56,187 nucleotides of DNA from Cytophagales bacterium (lineage in GTDB: Bacteria; Bacteroidota; Bacteroidia; Cytophagales; Cyclobacteriaceae), in the NCBI GenBank assembly GCA_027317105.1, contig DAHVFH010000098.1, positions 1 to 56,187 on the forward strand, written 5' to 3'. A program made the position numbers and the translations under genes. Shown here one piece after another: positions 24,936 to 35,232 of the stretch. Under the pieces are notes generated by a model. That model did no database searches. It saw only the letters and a list, made by a program, of their open reading frames with translations, and was not told the DNA's origin. Every line of letters starts with the position of its first letter. The stretch's first letter is position 1.

Positions 24936-27272
24936 ATCCACCGGATTAGAAAATCCTGCCTTAATCGCTTGGCCTGCAATTGTTGCCCAAGTTGTAATCA
25001 CCAAAATAATAGCTGCCATTAAGGCAAACCACCAGGGTATCTCCACTTTATAAGAAAACCCATTGAGCCAATTTTGCATTGACCAATAAGCTATCGGAAC
25101 CGCCACTACTGAACTAATTAAAATTAGGGCTACAAATTCCATCGAAAGTAATTTCACAATGGAGAATACAGATGCCCCTAGCACTTTCCTTATTCCAATT
25201 TCTTTAGTCTTAACCTGTGTCGTGAAATTGATTAAACCAAAAAGACCAAGACATCCGATGAAAATTGAAATACCTGAAAAAATATTAAAGATATTCGCCA
25301 AACGATCTTCAGATTTATACAAGTTATCAAAGGCATCATCTAAAAAATAATATTCAAAAGGACTATCAGGGTGGAATTTCTTGAATATCCTTTCAATCTC
25401 GGATAGGTTTTTTATCAAATTGATTTTAGGATCAAGTCGAAGATAAAGTGAACCTCCAAATTGAGCAATAACTGACGAGGTGTCTGGCATAACGCAGATC
25501 ATCATACCGCCTACTTTTGTACGGAGGGATTCATAATTAAAATCCTTAATAACACCATTAATTAAGGCTTTCTTATTCCCAATTTCTATTTCAGTGGGGA
25601 GATCTTCTTGACTTAATCTAAGCTGAGTTAGTCCAGATTCGTTCACAAAAACACTTTGTTGATGCAAGCTATCCTGACGACCTATCTTTTCCATTCCAAG
25701 TGTACGAAAAAAGCTTCCATCCACATTTATTACATTAATAAAAACATCTTCCTTTGTTTTTGGAGTCTTCAAAAAGAAAGCTGAAGTCCCTCCTGTAAAT
25801 AGAGGAATAGAGGCGGCTGCCACTTCAGAAATCCCAGTTTTATTTTTAATCTCATTCCTCACAGTAGAATAGTTTTTAGCCATGGATGGATCTAAGTTCA
25901 CTACCATTACCTGATCTTTGTCTAAACCAATTTTTTTATTCCGCAGGAAATCCAGTTGGTATTTTACCACCAGCGTGCAAATAATCAATGCTACAGAGGC
26001 AGTGAACTGAAAAACAGTAAATCCTTTGCGTACCCATCCCCCTTGACCTGCGCCATTCAACTTTCCTTTGATCGCTTCCATAGGTTTAAATCCAGATAGA
26101 ACAAGCGAAGGGTAACTGCCTGAAAGAAGTAAACAGAAAACAAACAGAAGGACAATCACTATAAGATATAGGGGCTGTCTACTAAAGGACGGATCGATTT
26201 TAAGTTGCAGTAAATCAAGAAAAGAAGGAAGAAAGGTTTGGAGCCACACGATCGCTAATAGAAAGGCACACAAAGTGATCAATGCCGATTCAAAATAAAA
26301 TTGAAGAGCTACGGAAACTCTCCCCGCTCCGGAAATCTTTCGAAGACCAACTTCTTTAGCACGAATGGTTGCACGGGCAGTAGTGAGATTCATATAGTTG
26401 ATCAGCGCAAGACCCAAAATCATTAATGCCACCAGTAAAAAAAGAGGCACATAATTGGAATCGTTAGAATCCGCTAAGCTAAAATGGACGTCCACCAAAG
26501 GCTCCATCTTAAATTTATCCTCAGAAGATGAAACGGCAGCTAATTTAGCAATCGTGTTGAGGGTACTGTTCACGGCATCCTTTTTATCCAAAAGCAAATA
26601 CGTAAACGTGTTACCTAATGAAATTGGATTTGAACTTGATCCACTTATAACGTTAGGAATCCGTTCCAGTGAGACAAACGATCCAACAAAATCAAAGGTC
26701 AAGGAAGAATTTGATGGCGCATCCTTGGCGACACCAACCACTTCAAATTCATAGGTTCGATCATAAGTCAGTATTTTACCAATTGGATTTTCATCTCCAA
26801 AATACTTTCGTGCAATAGTTTCCGAAATAATAACCGTATTGGGTTTTGCCAATGCCCTTCGGTCACCCTGTAATAAGGGAAAGGCAAAAACAGAAAAGAA
26901 TGAACTGTCAGAAAATTTAAAATCATTTTCATAAAATCCATGATCCCTTTGTGAGTTAATCAACTTTCTTCCTGGGTTCAAGGTTCTTACGTAATTAATT
27001 ACATGACTATTGTTTTGCTTAATGGTGGGGCCAAATTGAGAAGAGACGCCCATCATATTGATTTCTTTGCCACCCCAAATAATTTTACCATAGACTCGAA
27101 ATATCCTGTCAGCGTTAGCGTGGAATTTATCATAGCTCAGCTCATGTGATACGTATAATAGAATGATCAAGCTCACCGCAATCCCTACAGAGAGACCGAA
27201 GATATTGATGAAGGAATAAAGCCGATAGCGGGATAAGTTTCTTAGGGCTATTTTAAAATAATGTTGCAGCAT
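24918..27272 (-). CDS. FtsX/MacB-like ABC transporter permease, paralogue 2 of 5
   Basis: A 784-residue member with the same layout: an N-terminal helix after MLQHYFKIALRNLSRYRLYS, periplasmic domain, three FtsX helices (about 280-395), a helix near 425, a second periplasmic domain and three final helices (about 655-775), ending NPVDSLRSE. The motif KEVGLRKISGAGR after the third helix and KEIGIRKVLGAS before the last group are the amphipathic coupling helices expected to touch an ATPase. The last 18 coding bases and 29 downstream bases are identical to those of paralogue 3 (27343-27389). Confidence 0.9.
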   Translation of the reverse strand: MLQHYFKIALRNLSRYRLYSFINIFGLSVGIAVSLIILLYVSHELSYDKFHANADRIFRVYGKIIWGGKEINMMGVSSQFGPTIKQNNSHVINYVRTLNPGRKLINSQRDHGFYENDFKFSDSSFFSVFAFPLLQGDRRALAKPNTVIISETIARKYFGDENPIGKILTYDRTYEFEVVGVAKDAPSNSSLTFDFVGSFVSLERIPNVISGSSSNPISLGNTFTYLLLDKKDAVNSTLNTIAKLAAVSSSEDKFKMEPLVDVHFSLADSNDSNYVPLFLLVALMILGLALINYMNLTTARATIRAKEVGLRKISGAGRVSVALQFYFESALITLCAFLLAIVWLQTFLPSFLDLLQLKIDPSFSRQPLYLIVIVLLFVFCLLLSGSYPSLVLSGFKPMEAIKGKLNGAGQGGWVRKGFTVFQFTASVALIICTLVVKYQLDFLRNKKIGLDKDQVMVVNLDPSMAKNYSTVRNEIKNKTGISEVAAASIPLFTGGTSAFFLKTPKTKEDVFINVINVDGSFFRTLGMEKIGRQDSLHQQSVFVNESGLTQLRLSQEDLPTEIEIGNKKALINGVIKDFNYESLRTKVGGMMICVMPDTSSVIAQFGGSLYLRLDPKINLIKNLSEIERIFKKFHPDSPFEYYFLDDAFDNLYKSEDRLANIFNIFSGISIFIGCLGLFGLINFTTQVKTKEIGIRKVLGASVFSIVKLLSMEFVALILISSVVAVPIAYWSMQNWLNGFSYKVEIPWWFALMAAIILVITTWATIAGQAIKAGFSNPVDSLRSE

Positions 27273-27371
27273 AACTCTATTGTTAAAAATCTAAAATTCA
27301 ATTCTCAAAAATATTACTAATTGCAAATTGAGTCAAATTTGAAATTTTGAATCTGTAATTTATAATCCCTT

Positions 27372-29735
27372 TCACTCACTCCTCAAACTCTTGGCAGGGT
27401 TGCGCACTGCGGCTTTAAGTGCTTGTGTGCTCACAATGAGTAAGGCCAACACCAGTGCACCCAATCCTGCCAAAGGCAACATCCACCATACAATAGCAAT
27501 TCGGTACGGGTAGCGCTCTAAAAAATTAGTAAGAAACCACCATGCAATTGGGGCAGAAATCAAAAAACCAAAAATCACCAATCGGGAAAAATCTTTGGAG
27601 ATCAACAATACCAAGCTCGAGACTGAAGCACCCATGACCTTGCGGATGCCTACTTCTTTGGTTCGTTGCTCGGCAGTAAAGGCCGCAAGCCCAAACAAAC
27701 CAAGGCAGGTGATGAATATAGCCAGCGAAGCAAAAACGGTGGCGAGCCTGCTGATCAGATTAATGTTTTCAAACTTTCTTTCAAAATCGGAATCAGCAAA
27801 GCGAAACTCAAAAGGGTAATTTGGATTTAGCTTTTTAAAGACACTTTCTACTTTGTTAATCGCACCTTTCAGATCAGCCGTCTTGTTAAGCCGCACAGTA
27901 ACGGTGCTGCTCCAAGTCGGAGCAAATACTAATGTCATCGGTTCTACGGGATGATAGGGTGAATCCATTACAATATTGGGGATCACGCCTATGATCTCTA
28001 AGTCCATATTGTTGTATTTAATTTTTTGCCCGATCGGATTTTTCATTCCCATAAAATCAACGGCCGCCTTGTTAATGACTACCGAAAGTGAATCGACATG
28101 CGATCTCGAGAAATCGCGCCCCTCAAGCATCTTGATCCCCATGGTTTCAGTGTAATCATATTCAGTGGCGATGGTGGAAAAAGAAACACGTTGACCGGAT
28201 GGCATACCAGCCCACTCCACTTCATTATTGGAAAAAATAGAAGTAATGGGGCTATTGCTTTTGCAAACCGATTTAACGGCACCTGTTCTTACCAACTCAT
28301 TCCGAATTGTTTGGAAGTTTTTCTCTAGTTCTCCATTCGTCCAAATTTCTATCAAATTTTCGCGGTCATAGCCTATGTCGCGACTTTTTACGTGCATGAT
28401 CTGCTGGTAAATCACGATCGTGCCGATGATCAGAAAAATGGAAAACCCAAACTGAAGCGTAACCAAAACTTTTCTCGGTGCGCTGGCTCCCTTGCCGGCA
28501 TTCACTTTTCCTTTCAACACCTTGACAGGTTGAAAAGCAGAAAGATAAAAGGCCGGATAGCTGCCCGAGAAAATCCCGATCAGCAATACCCCCGCCACAG
28601 CAATCGTCCATAACCACGGATTGGAATAATTAACAACCATGTGCTTATTGACTAAAATATTATAGGAAGGCAACAACAGTTCAACCAACACGAAAGCAAG
28701 TATTGACGAAATCAACGTGATCATCACTGACTCACCGAGAAACTGAAAGATCAATTCCTTCCGTCTTGATCCTACACTCTTGCGGATGCCTACTTCACGG
28801 GCACGGCTCTCGCTTCGGGCAGTGGCCAGATTCATAAAGTTGATGCAGGCAATAACTAAGACGAAAATCGCGATTGCGGTAAAGAGTTGGACATACTCAA
28901 TCATTCCCCCTGTATTTTTCCCGTTTTCAAAATTGGAGTGAAGTCGCCATTTACTCATGGGGTGCAAGAACAACTCGGCAGTAGGAGCCTTTGTGTTGTT
29001 TTTCTTTACGAGATCTTTGATGCTCATGTCCACATCGCTTGCATTCGCGCCTGATTCCAACTCCGCGTACATTTGAAAGGAATTGTTATCCCAACTGTTC
29101 ATGGTACTCCTTACCCAAGGCTGTGTGGCTTCATAATATTTAAAGGGAAGGACATAATCGAATCGAAAAAAAGATTGCTTGGGCACATCTTTGATCACTC
29201 CCGTAACTTTCAGCTCACGGTCGTTATCCACTTTAATCATTTGGTTGATCGGATCTCGATCATTAAAAAAAGTTCGTGCGGTAGATTCTGTAATGACGAT
29301 GGAAGCGGGCTCGTCTAATGCAGTATTCACATCCCCTTTTACCATAGTGAAACTAAATATTTTAAAAAAATCTTCGCTGGCACTTAGCCCCAATTTGTTC
29401 AAGCGCTTGTCGCCAACCTGCAGCATATTGCCTTCACCCCAATTTGTCATGGTAATGCGTTTTATGCCGGTGGAAGCATTCTTAATAGCCTCTTTTGATG
29501 GATACGGTAACGAAGTGGCAGTGCCAATGCCTTGCGCCCAGGTTTCCGTTCGATAGACTTTATAAATCCGATCGTAATTCACGTGAAAGCGATCAAACGA
29601 ATATTCATCAGCAACCCATAAAAGAATGAGCACACTCGAGGCAATGCCTACGGCTAACCCAACAATGTTGATAAACGAATACACGGGATTGCGTGTGAGG
29701 TTTCTGAAGGCGATGGTCAAATAATTGCGTAGCAT
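27372..29735 (-). CDS. FtsX/MacB-like ABC transporter permease, paralogue 3 of 5
   Basis: A 787-residue member starting MLRNYLTIAFRNLTRNP, with an N-terminal helix (about 18-40), periplasmic domain, FtsX helices around 280-395, a helix near 425, a second periplasmic domain and terminal helices about 660-780, ending NPAKSLRSE. The coupling-type motifs REVGIRKSVGSR and KEVGIRKVMGAS are present. It lies 99 bases from paralogue 2 and 109 bases from paralogue 4 in the same direction, so one long transcript is possible. Confidence 0.9.
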   Translation of the reverse strand: MLRNYLTIAFRNLTRNPVYSFINIVGLAVGIASSVLILLWVADEYSFDRFHVNYDRIYKVYRTETWAQGIGTATSLPYPSKEAIKNASTGIKRITMTNWGEGNMLQVGDKRLNKLGLSASEDFFKIFSFTMVKGDVNTALDEPASIVITESTARTFFNDRDPINQMIKVDNDRELKVTGVIKDVPKQSFFRFDYVLPFKYYEATQPWVRSTMNSWDNNSFQMYAELESGANASDVDMSIKDLVKKNNTKAPTAELFLHPMSKWRLHSNFENGKNTGGMIEYVQLFTAIAIFVLVIACINFMNLATARSESRAREVGIRKSVGSRRKELIFQFLGESVMITLISSILAFVLVELLLPSYNILVNKHMVVNYSNPWLWTIAVAGVLLIGIFSGSYPAFYLSAFQPVKVLKGKVNAGKGASAPRKVLVTLQFGFSIFLIIGTIVIYQQIMHVKSRDIGYDRENLIEIWTNGELEKNFQTIRNELVRTGAVKSVCKSNSPITSIFSNNEVEWAGMPSGQRVSFSTIATEYDYTETMGIKMLEGRDFSRSHVDSLSVVINKAAVDFMGMKNPIGQKIKYNNMDLEIIGVIPNIVMDSPYHPVEPMTLVFAPTWSSTVTVRLNKTADLKGAINKVESVFKKLNPNYPFEFRFADSDFERKFENINLISRLATVFASLAIFITCLGLFGLAAFTAEQRTKEVGIRKVMGASVSSLVLLISKDFSRLVIFGFLISAPIAWWFLTNFLERYPYRIAIVWWMLPLAGLGALVLALLIVSTQALKAAVRNPAKSLRSE

Positions 29736-29844
29736 GTTTTTAATTCAAAATTGAAAAATTCGATATTCAATATTGTTCCAAGTCATATCATTCAAAATTT
29801 ACACAGCTTTAATTTTGAATTTTTAATCTAGGATTTTGAATTCC

Positions 29845-32259
29845 CTATTCACTCTTCAAACTATCCACCGGATTACTCATTGCCGCCTTCAACGAACGAT
29901 AGCTTACTGTAAGAAATGTAATGGTCAAAGTACTTACAACGGCAATTGCGAAAACTGGCCAACCGATCTGCACTTTAAAAGCAAACCCAAGGAGCCATCG
30001 GTTCATGACATACCAGCCCACTGGTGCAGCCAACACAAAGGCAATAGCAATGAGCAGGGCAAAATCTTTAGAGAACAACGTGACAATGTTACCCACGGAT
30101 GCACCTAACGTCTTGCGTATAGCAATTTCTTTCGTCCGCTGCTGCGCCATGAAAGACGCCAATCCATACAGCCCTAGGCAGCCAATGAAAATAGCAATGC
30201 CCGCGAAAATCTCGAACATGGTAAACATGCGGTCTTCCTCGCGATATAGCTGCCCGATGTATTGATCAAGGAAGGTGTATTCAAATAAATACTCAGGGTA
30301 TTGCGAGGCGTATGCTTCTTCAATTCTCTTTATAACGGCTGAAGTGTTGGATGTGGTAATCTTGATCCCCGCGTCATGCGCCAAATTAAATGGCAAGAGC
30401 AAGGTGGGTTGAATCTCCTTATGCAGCGAGGCCACATTAAAATCTTTTACTACACCAACCACTGGCCCAGAGACATCATTAATTCCAATAGTCACAAATT
30501 TGCCAATAATATCTTTTGGTGATGCAAAACCAAGCGTATTAACCACCTTCTCATTTACTACATACACCCACTTCGTATTCTCTTCGATGTTTCCAAGTTT
30601 CTCATCGCTCTCTGTAAACCACCGGCCTTCAATCAATTCCAATCCATATACATCCTTGTAGTGCGTGTCCACTGGTTTAATGTTAACCTCATATCGCTGA
30701 GAACCACCTTTCTCAGTCAAATACATACCCGTTCCAAAATTGGCTGCTGACATTGGGGCACCCAGCGAAAACGAAACATCTATTACATCGCCATCGGCTA
30801 ACAACCTGTTATGTAAGGCTTCCAATTTGTTGGCCTCGTGATCAGGAAGCGCTACGTTGATCACCGCCTCTTTGGTAAACCCAAGCGATTTGTTCCGGAA
30901 AAAAGATAGTTGGCTTGAAACCACTAATGTGCAGATGATTAACACTTGTGCGATAAAAAATTGAAGCACCACCAATATTTTCCTTACGGGAACAGCCCCC
31001 TGACTTTGTTGTGAAAGCTTACTTTTCAGTGCTTTGACGGGATTGAACCGCGATAACACCAGGGCTGGATATGAACCCGAGAACAAGGCTGTAAATAGGA
31101 TGATCGCAAACAAAAACCCAATAGCAGGAGGATTGTGAATAATATCCAACGTAATCTTTTTCTCAAGGAAATTGCCCACCAAGGGAGTTGCCCACTCAGC
31201 TGCCACCACAGAAAGCAAGCCCGCTATAATCGTTAATAAGAAGGCCTCACCCAGATATTGAAAAGCTAATTGCGCCTGTTGTGCACCCAACGTTTTGCGC
31301 ACACCCACTTCGCGCGAGCGATGAACAGAAAGCGCTGTGGAAAGATTGATAAAATTAACACAGGCGATAACTAAAATAAAAAGACCAATAAAACCCAATA
31401 TCAATAGCACAGAAAATGATATTGAAGTTGTACCGGGATTTTCACTGTACTCAGTATTGAAATGAATATCAGTTAACGGCTGAAGGAAAAAACTTTCTCG
31501 AGGCGCATCTTCTGGCAAGTAATATTTCTTCACAAGAGCCGGAAATTTTTCTTCTATCGACTCTTTACTTATGGTGGAAGGCAAAACAACGTAAGTAAAT
31601 CCTGCAGCATTCAACCCCCATTGATCCATTGAGAATCCCATAAATTTTTTGACCATTTCAGGAGTGAGCGTAGCTTTGGAGGCCACCATGTTGATCGCTA
31701 TATGGGTAGGTGTGGAGGGCATCCGTATGATGCCGGCTATCTCAAAGTCAAGGAGGTTGTCAAGTTTTAAATGAGTGGCATTCTTTTTCGATAGCGTTTT
31801 CGCAAATTCTTCCGTGAGGAATATTTTTCCAGGCTGCGCTAAATCTTTTTTTGGATTACCGGATAAGACCTCTATGTTGAACACGTCAAAGAAAGAGGTA
31901 TCTGCAAAAACAATATTCCTTACTTTGCTCTTTTCCTCTTCAATTGTCATTTGAGACTCATACTGAAAATGAAATTGGGTAGAAAGGATTTCAGGAAAAT
32001 CATTCTTCAAAGCATCTCCTAAAGGATAAGGTGTAACGCTGTCTTTGGAAAGACCAGAGGCGTTTGTTACGTGTCGAACCACTCTGTAAATCGAATTTGA
32101 ATGGGCAAATGAGGTATCATAACTCATTTCCCTTTTGATGATCAGAAAGATGACAAGGCAGGTGGTGATGCCCAAGGCCAACCCCGCTATATTAATTGCC
32201 GCATAAGACTTGTTGCGCAGGATACTGCGAAAGGCGATGGTAATGTAGTTGTGTAGCAT
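29845..32259 (-). CDS. FtsX/MacB-like ABC transporter permease, paralogue 4 of 5
   Basis: The start taken is MLHNYITIAFRSILRNK at 32259, matching the conserved N-terminus of the other copies, rather than four codons upstream. The 804-residue product has the double-FtsX layout, the coupling motifs REVGVRKTLGAQ and KEIAIRKTLGAS, and ends NPVDSLKSE. The spacer after it carries a 23-base sequence (29778-29800) also found after paralogue 1 (22270-22292). Confidence 0.9.
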   Translation of the reverse strand: MLHNYITIAFRSILRNKSYAAINIAGLALGITTCLVIFLIIKREMSYDTSFAHSNSIYRVVRHVTNASGLSKDSVTPYPLGDALKNDFPEILSTQFHFQYESQMTIEEEKSKVRNIVFADTSFFDVFNIEVLSGNPKKDLAQPGKIFLTEEFAKTLSKKNATHLKLDNLLDFEIAGIIRMPSTPTHIAINMVASKATLTPEMVKKFMGFSMDQWGLNAAGFTYVVLPSTISKESIEEKFPALVKKYYLPEDAPRESFFLQPLTDIHFNTEYSENPGTTSISFSVLLILGFIGLFILVIACVNFINLSTALSVHRSREVGVRKTLGAQQAQLAFQYLGEAFLLTIIAGLLSVVAAEWATPLVGNFLEKKITLDIIHNPPAIGFLFAIILFTALFSGSYPALVLSRFNPVKALKSKLSQQSQGAVPVRKILVVLQFFIAQVLIICTLVVSSQLSFFRNKSLGFTKEAVINVALPDHEANKLEALHNRLLADGDVIDVSFSLGAPMSAANFGTGMYLTEKGGSQRYEVNIKPVDTHYKDVYGLELIEGRWFTESDEKLGNIEENTKWVYVVNEKVVNTLGFASPKDIIGKFVTIGINDVSGPVVGVVKDFNVASLHKEIQPTLLLPFNLAHDAGIKITTSNTSAVIKRIEEAYASQYPEYLFEYTFLDQYIGQLYREEDRMFTMFEIFAGIAIFIGCLGLYGLASFMAQQRTKEIAIRKTLGASVGNIVTLFSKDFALLIAIAFVLAAPVGWYVMNRWLLGFAFKVQIGWPVFAIAVVSTLTITFLTVSYRSLKAAMSNPVDSLKSE

Positions 32260-32320
32260 CGTTAATTTCAAAATTTAAAATTCAACACTCAAAATTATTT
32301 CTAAGTAGCAAGGCATTATA

Positions 32321-34723
32321 TTATTCACTTTTCAATGTTTCAGCCGGATTCACTTTCGCGGTCTTCATGGTGAGAAAGCTAAGCGTAGCCCAGGCCATCA
32401 TCACCAAACCCAAACCGGTGATCACAAAAACAGCAGGATTGATTTCGATCCGGTAAGAGAAATTTTGTAGCCATCGGTTCATCACCCACCACACCAAAGG
32501 CACGGCCATCACTACGGCAATCAAGACCAGTCGGGTGAAATCCTTTACCAAAAGCACTACCAGATTTGGCAAACTTGCGCCCAAAACTTTTCGGATACTC
32601 ACTTCTTTTGTCCGCTGACGGAAGGCAAGTGCGGCAATGCCTAGCAAGCCCAGGCTCGCAATACCAATGCCCAGAAAAGAGAAAACATCAAGCACCTGCA
32701 CCATGCCGCGCTCCTCTTGATAAAGCTGGTTGAGTTGCGCATCAAGGAAAGAAAATTCAAAGTGGAATTTATCATCAAACTTCCGCCAGATTTTCTCCAC
32801 GCCTTTCATGGTATTTTCAAAATTACCGGTATTCAGCTTTAGTACTGCAAAATTGTATCGTGGCTCCAGGCGCATCAACAGCGGACGAAGCGGTTCGTGC
32901 AGCGACTGAAAATGAAAATCTTTTACTACCCCGATAATTGAGCCCTTTGTACCAGGACCATCATTCTCCCAAACAATTTCTTTTCCGATGGGATCTTTAA
33001 TACCAAGCTGACGCACCGCTGTTTCGTTAAGGATGAATCCATCCGAATCGACCGGGTTGTTTTTCAGGAAGCCGCGACCCTCAGCGATCGTCATGTTCAT
33101 TACATTCAAAAAATCAGCATCGATAAATTCTTCTGATACGTCCAGCCTCTCTTCCGGATCTTGCAAAGCATAGACTGGATTTTGATTGAATGTCTTACCG
33201 GGGACATTTGAAGTAGCCGAGACACCGGTGACGCCATTCACTTTTAAAAGTTCAGTCCGAAGTTCTTCGATTCGCTTGTTCATCGAACGGTCTTTGATGG
33301 GCAATACGATCACCTCTTCGGGTTTGAAACCAAGTTCTTTATGTTGAAGGAAATTGATCTGCTGTGAGATGATCACGCTAGACGAAATCAACGCCATAGA
33401 GGCCACAAACTGAAAAACGATAAACACCTTGCGTAAACTGGCGCCTTTAATTTGCATAAAATTATCTTTTAGGATCAATGCAGGTTTTACCGAAGAGAGC
33501 ACAAGAGCCGGATAGATGCCTGCCAACAAGGACACAAAAAATCCCAGCGCAAAAAGAATCACAATGAACGTGCTCCACTCGAGCATGAAGGTTTTTCCCG
33601 TCAATGCATTCAAGACGGGCAAAGAAACCTCAATGAGAAAGACCGCCATTAGTAAGGCAACGGTTGTCACCAAAACCGATTCACCAAGAAACTGAAAAGT
33701 CAGTTGCTGGCGAAACGCCCCCAGCGATTTCCGAATGCCGATTTCCTTCGTCCGCTCAGAAGATTGTGCCATGTTGAGGTTTACAAAATTTATTGAGCCA
33801 ACAATGAGGATGAGCAGCGCAGCAGCGACCATCAAATAAACATAGGAGATGTTACCGTTTGGTTCCAGTTCCCAACGCAAATGCGATTGCAAATGGATGC
33901 TGGTGATCGGTTGCAATTCATAACCATAATGATTTTCTTTCAGCCATCGAATATCCTCATCACGATACGTCACATATTTTCTTGACCAGTCCAATAATTT
34001 GCTTTCAAGGGCTTTGGCATCAGTGCCGGGTTTAAGACGCACATAATTAAAATGCCCAAAGTCTTTCCACGTATAATATTCACTATTGGGATCTCCCAAT
34101 TTTAAGCGAACCATCGAAACCAAAATGTCAAAATGAAAGTGGGAAGATTTAGGCACATCCTTAAACACGCCCAAAATATGAACTAAGTCATTTTTGTTAT
34201 TTCCTTCCAACTGCTTGCCCAAACATTCCGTTGTTCCAAAATATTTTAAGGCAGTTGATTCCGAAATCAAAATCCCGCCAGGATTTTTCAACACGGTTTT
34301 AAGATCGCCTTTGAGCAATGGGAACGAAAAAACTTTAAAGAAGGTACTGTCCACGGCCAACACATTCGATTCGTCATAGCGCACATCCTTTTCAGGATTT
34401 CGTATGGTAAATATTTGGCGGGTAAGGCCTGGCCCCCAAATGGGGGAAAGGCTTACCGCGCTTTCAACCTCGGGAAAATCCTGTACCATGGCCTGCGCCA
34501 TAGGATGAGGCGTGCGCGTCTGTGGGTTGGTGTTAATCCACGCCACACGATAGATATTCTCTGCGCCATCGTGAAAACGATCGTACCCTAACTCTTGCTT
34601 TAAATATTGAGCAATTAAAAAGACCGAGGCGATGCCTATCGCCAATCCGGTAATCGTAATCACGGTATAAAATTTATTCCGCAACAATTGGCGAAAGGCG
34701 ATCACTAAATAGTGGTGTAGCAT
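32321..34723 (-). CDS. FtsX/MacB-like ABC transporter permease, paralogue 5 of 5
   Basis: An 800-residue member, first in transcription order, starting MLHHYLVIAFRQLLRNK and ending NPAETLKSE. It has an N-terminal helix, a periplasmic domain, FtsX helices about 285-400, a helix near 430, a second periplasmic domain and C-terminal helices about 665-785. The coupling motifs are KEIGIRKSLGAF and KEVSIRKVLGAS. It is the most diverged copy at its tail. The likely promoter for the whole array lies in 34724-35130, but no exact TAnnTTTG element was found on this strand. Confidence 0.9.
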   Translation of the reverse strand: MLHHYLVIAFRQLLRNKFYTVITITGLAIGIASVFLIAQYLKQELGYDRFHDGAENIYRVAWINTNPQTRTPHPMAQAMVQDFPEVESAVSLSPIWGPGLTRQIFTIRNPEKDVRYDESNVLAVDSTFFKVFSFPLLKGDLKTVLKNPGGILISESTALKYFGTTECLGKQLEGNNKNDLVHILGVFKDVPKSSHFHFDILVSMVRLKLGDPNSEYYTWKDFGHFNYVRLKPGTDAKALESKLLDWSRKYVTYRDEDIRWLKENHYGYELQPITSIHLQSHLRWELEPNGNISYVYLMVAAALLILIVGSINFVNLNMAQSSERTKEIGIRKSLGAFRQQLTFQFLGESVLVTTVALLMAVFLIEVSLPVLNALTGKTFMLEWSTFIVILFALGFFVSLLAGIYPALVLSSVKPALILKDNFMQIKGASLRKVFIVFQFVASMALISSSVIISQQINFLQHKELGFKPEEVIVLPIKDRSMNKRIEELRTELLKVNGVTGVSATSNVPGKTFNQNPVYALQDPEERLDVSEEFIDADFLNVMNMTIAEGRGFLKNNPVDSDGFILNETAVRQLGIKDPIGKEIVWENDGPGTKGSIIGVVKDFHFQSLHEPLRPLLMRLEPRYNFAVLKLNTGNFENTMKGVEKIWRKFDDKFHFEFSFLDAQLNQLYQEERGMVQVLDVFSFLGIGIASLGLLGIAALAFRQRTKEVSIRKVLGASLPNLVVLLVKDFTRLVLIAVVMAVPLVWWVMNRWLQNFSYRIEINPAVFVITGLGLVMMAWATLSFLTMKTAKVNPAETLKSE

Positions 34724-35131
34724 ATTTCTAATTCAAGGTTTAAAATTCAAGGTTCAAAATTGTTTCAGTTTAAGTTCGAAAATTGGATACTCGATTCTTG
34801 TTACTCGAAGTGCTTGAATTCAACGAGTATCCAGCAACCAGAATCTATAATCCTTCTCCATCGAGGTCTATCCATTAATAATGCCATTCAAAAAACATCG
34901 AATAAAGCCTCAAATCGAATGTATTTGATAACATCCTAGAACGATAGTGAACGAAAGCGTCCGATTACGGGCAAATGAAATACCCCGAAAATGCTTTTAT
35001 TACCTTTTTGGTAAAGCATAACCCATATTTAATGGTTTCGGAACTAAGTTGTAAGATGTTGCCCAAGATCCTTGCGGATTAGAAAACTGTTAAAATCCTT
35101 CATTTTTATGCATTTTGCGCCAACTTACAGG
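34724..35131. other. Divergent intergenic region between permease array and hppA
   Basis: About 400 bases without a gene. A dyad at 34991-35019 has arms atgcttt and aaagcat, with an inner tacc/ggta pair around a T5 loop and a small bulge. The stretch at 34930-34985 (cgatagtgaacgaaagcg and after) is unusually GC-rich for a spacer here and could be a regulator site for the minus-strand permeases. No riboswitch or RNA gene was recognised. Confidence 0.4.
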
Positions 35132-35161
35132 TTGGCCATTTGCCGATTTTGGTTAGTTTTG
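35132..35161 (+). promoter_or_regulatory. Predicted promoter of hppA
   Basis: TTG at 35132-35134, a 19-base spacer and TAGTTTTG at 35154-35161 match the Bacteroidota consensus exactly. The transcript would start near 35168, leaving a leader of about 65 bases before the GTG start. Confidence 0.7.
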
Positions 35162-35232
35162 CAGCCACTTTTTACGAAGGTGACTTCCCCGTTTATCGGG
35201 ATTTTAATTTTTAATCATAAATCTTTTAACCT

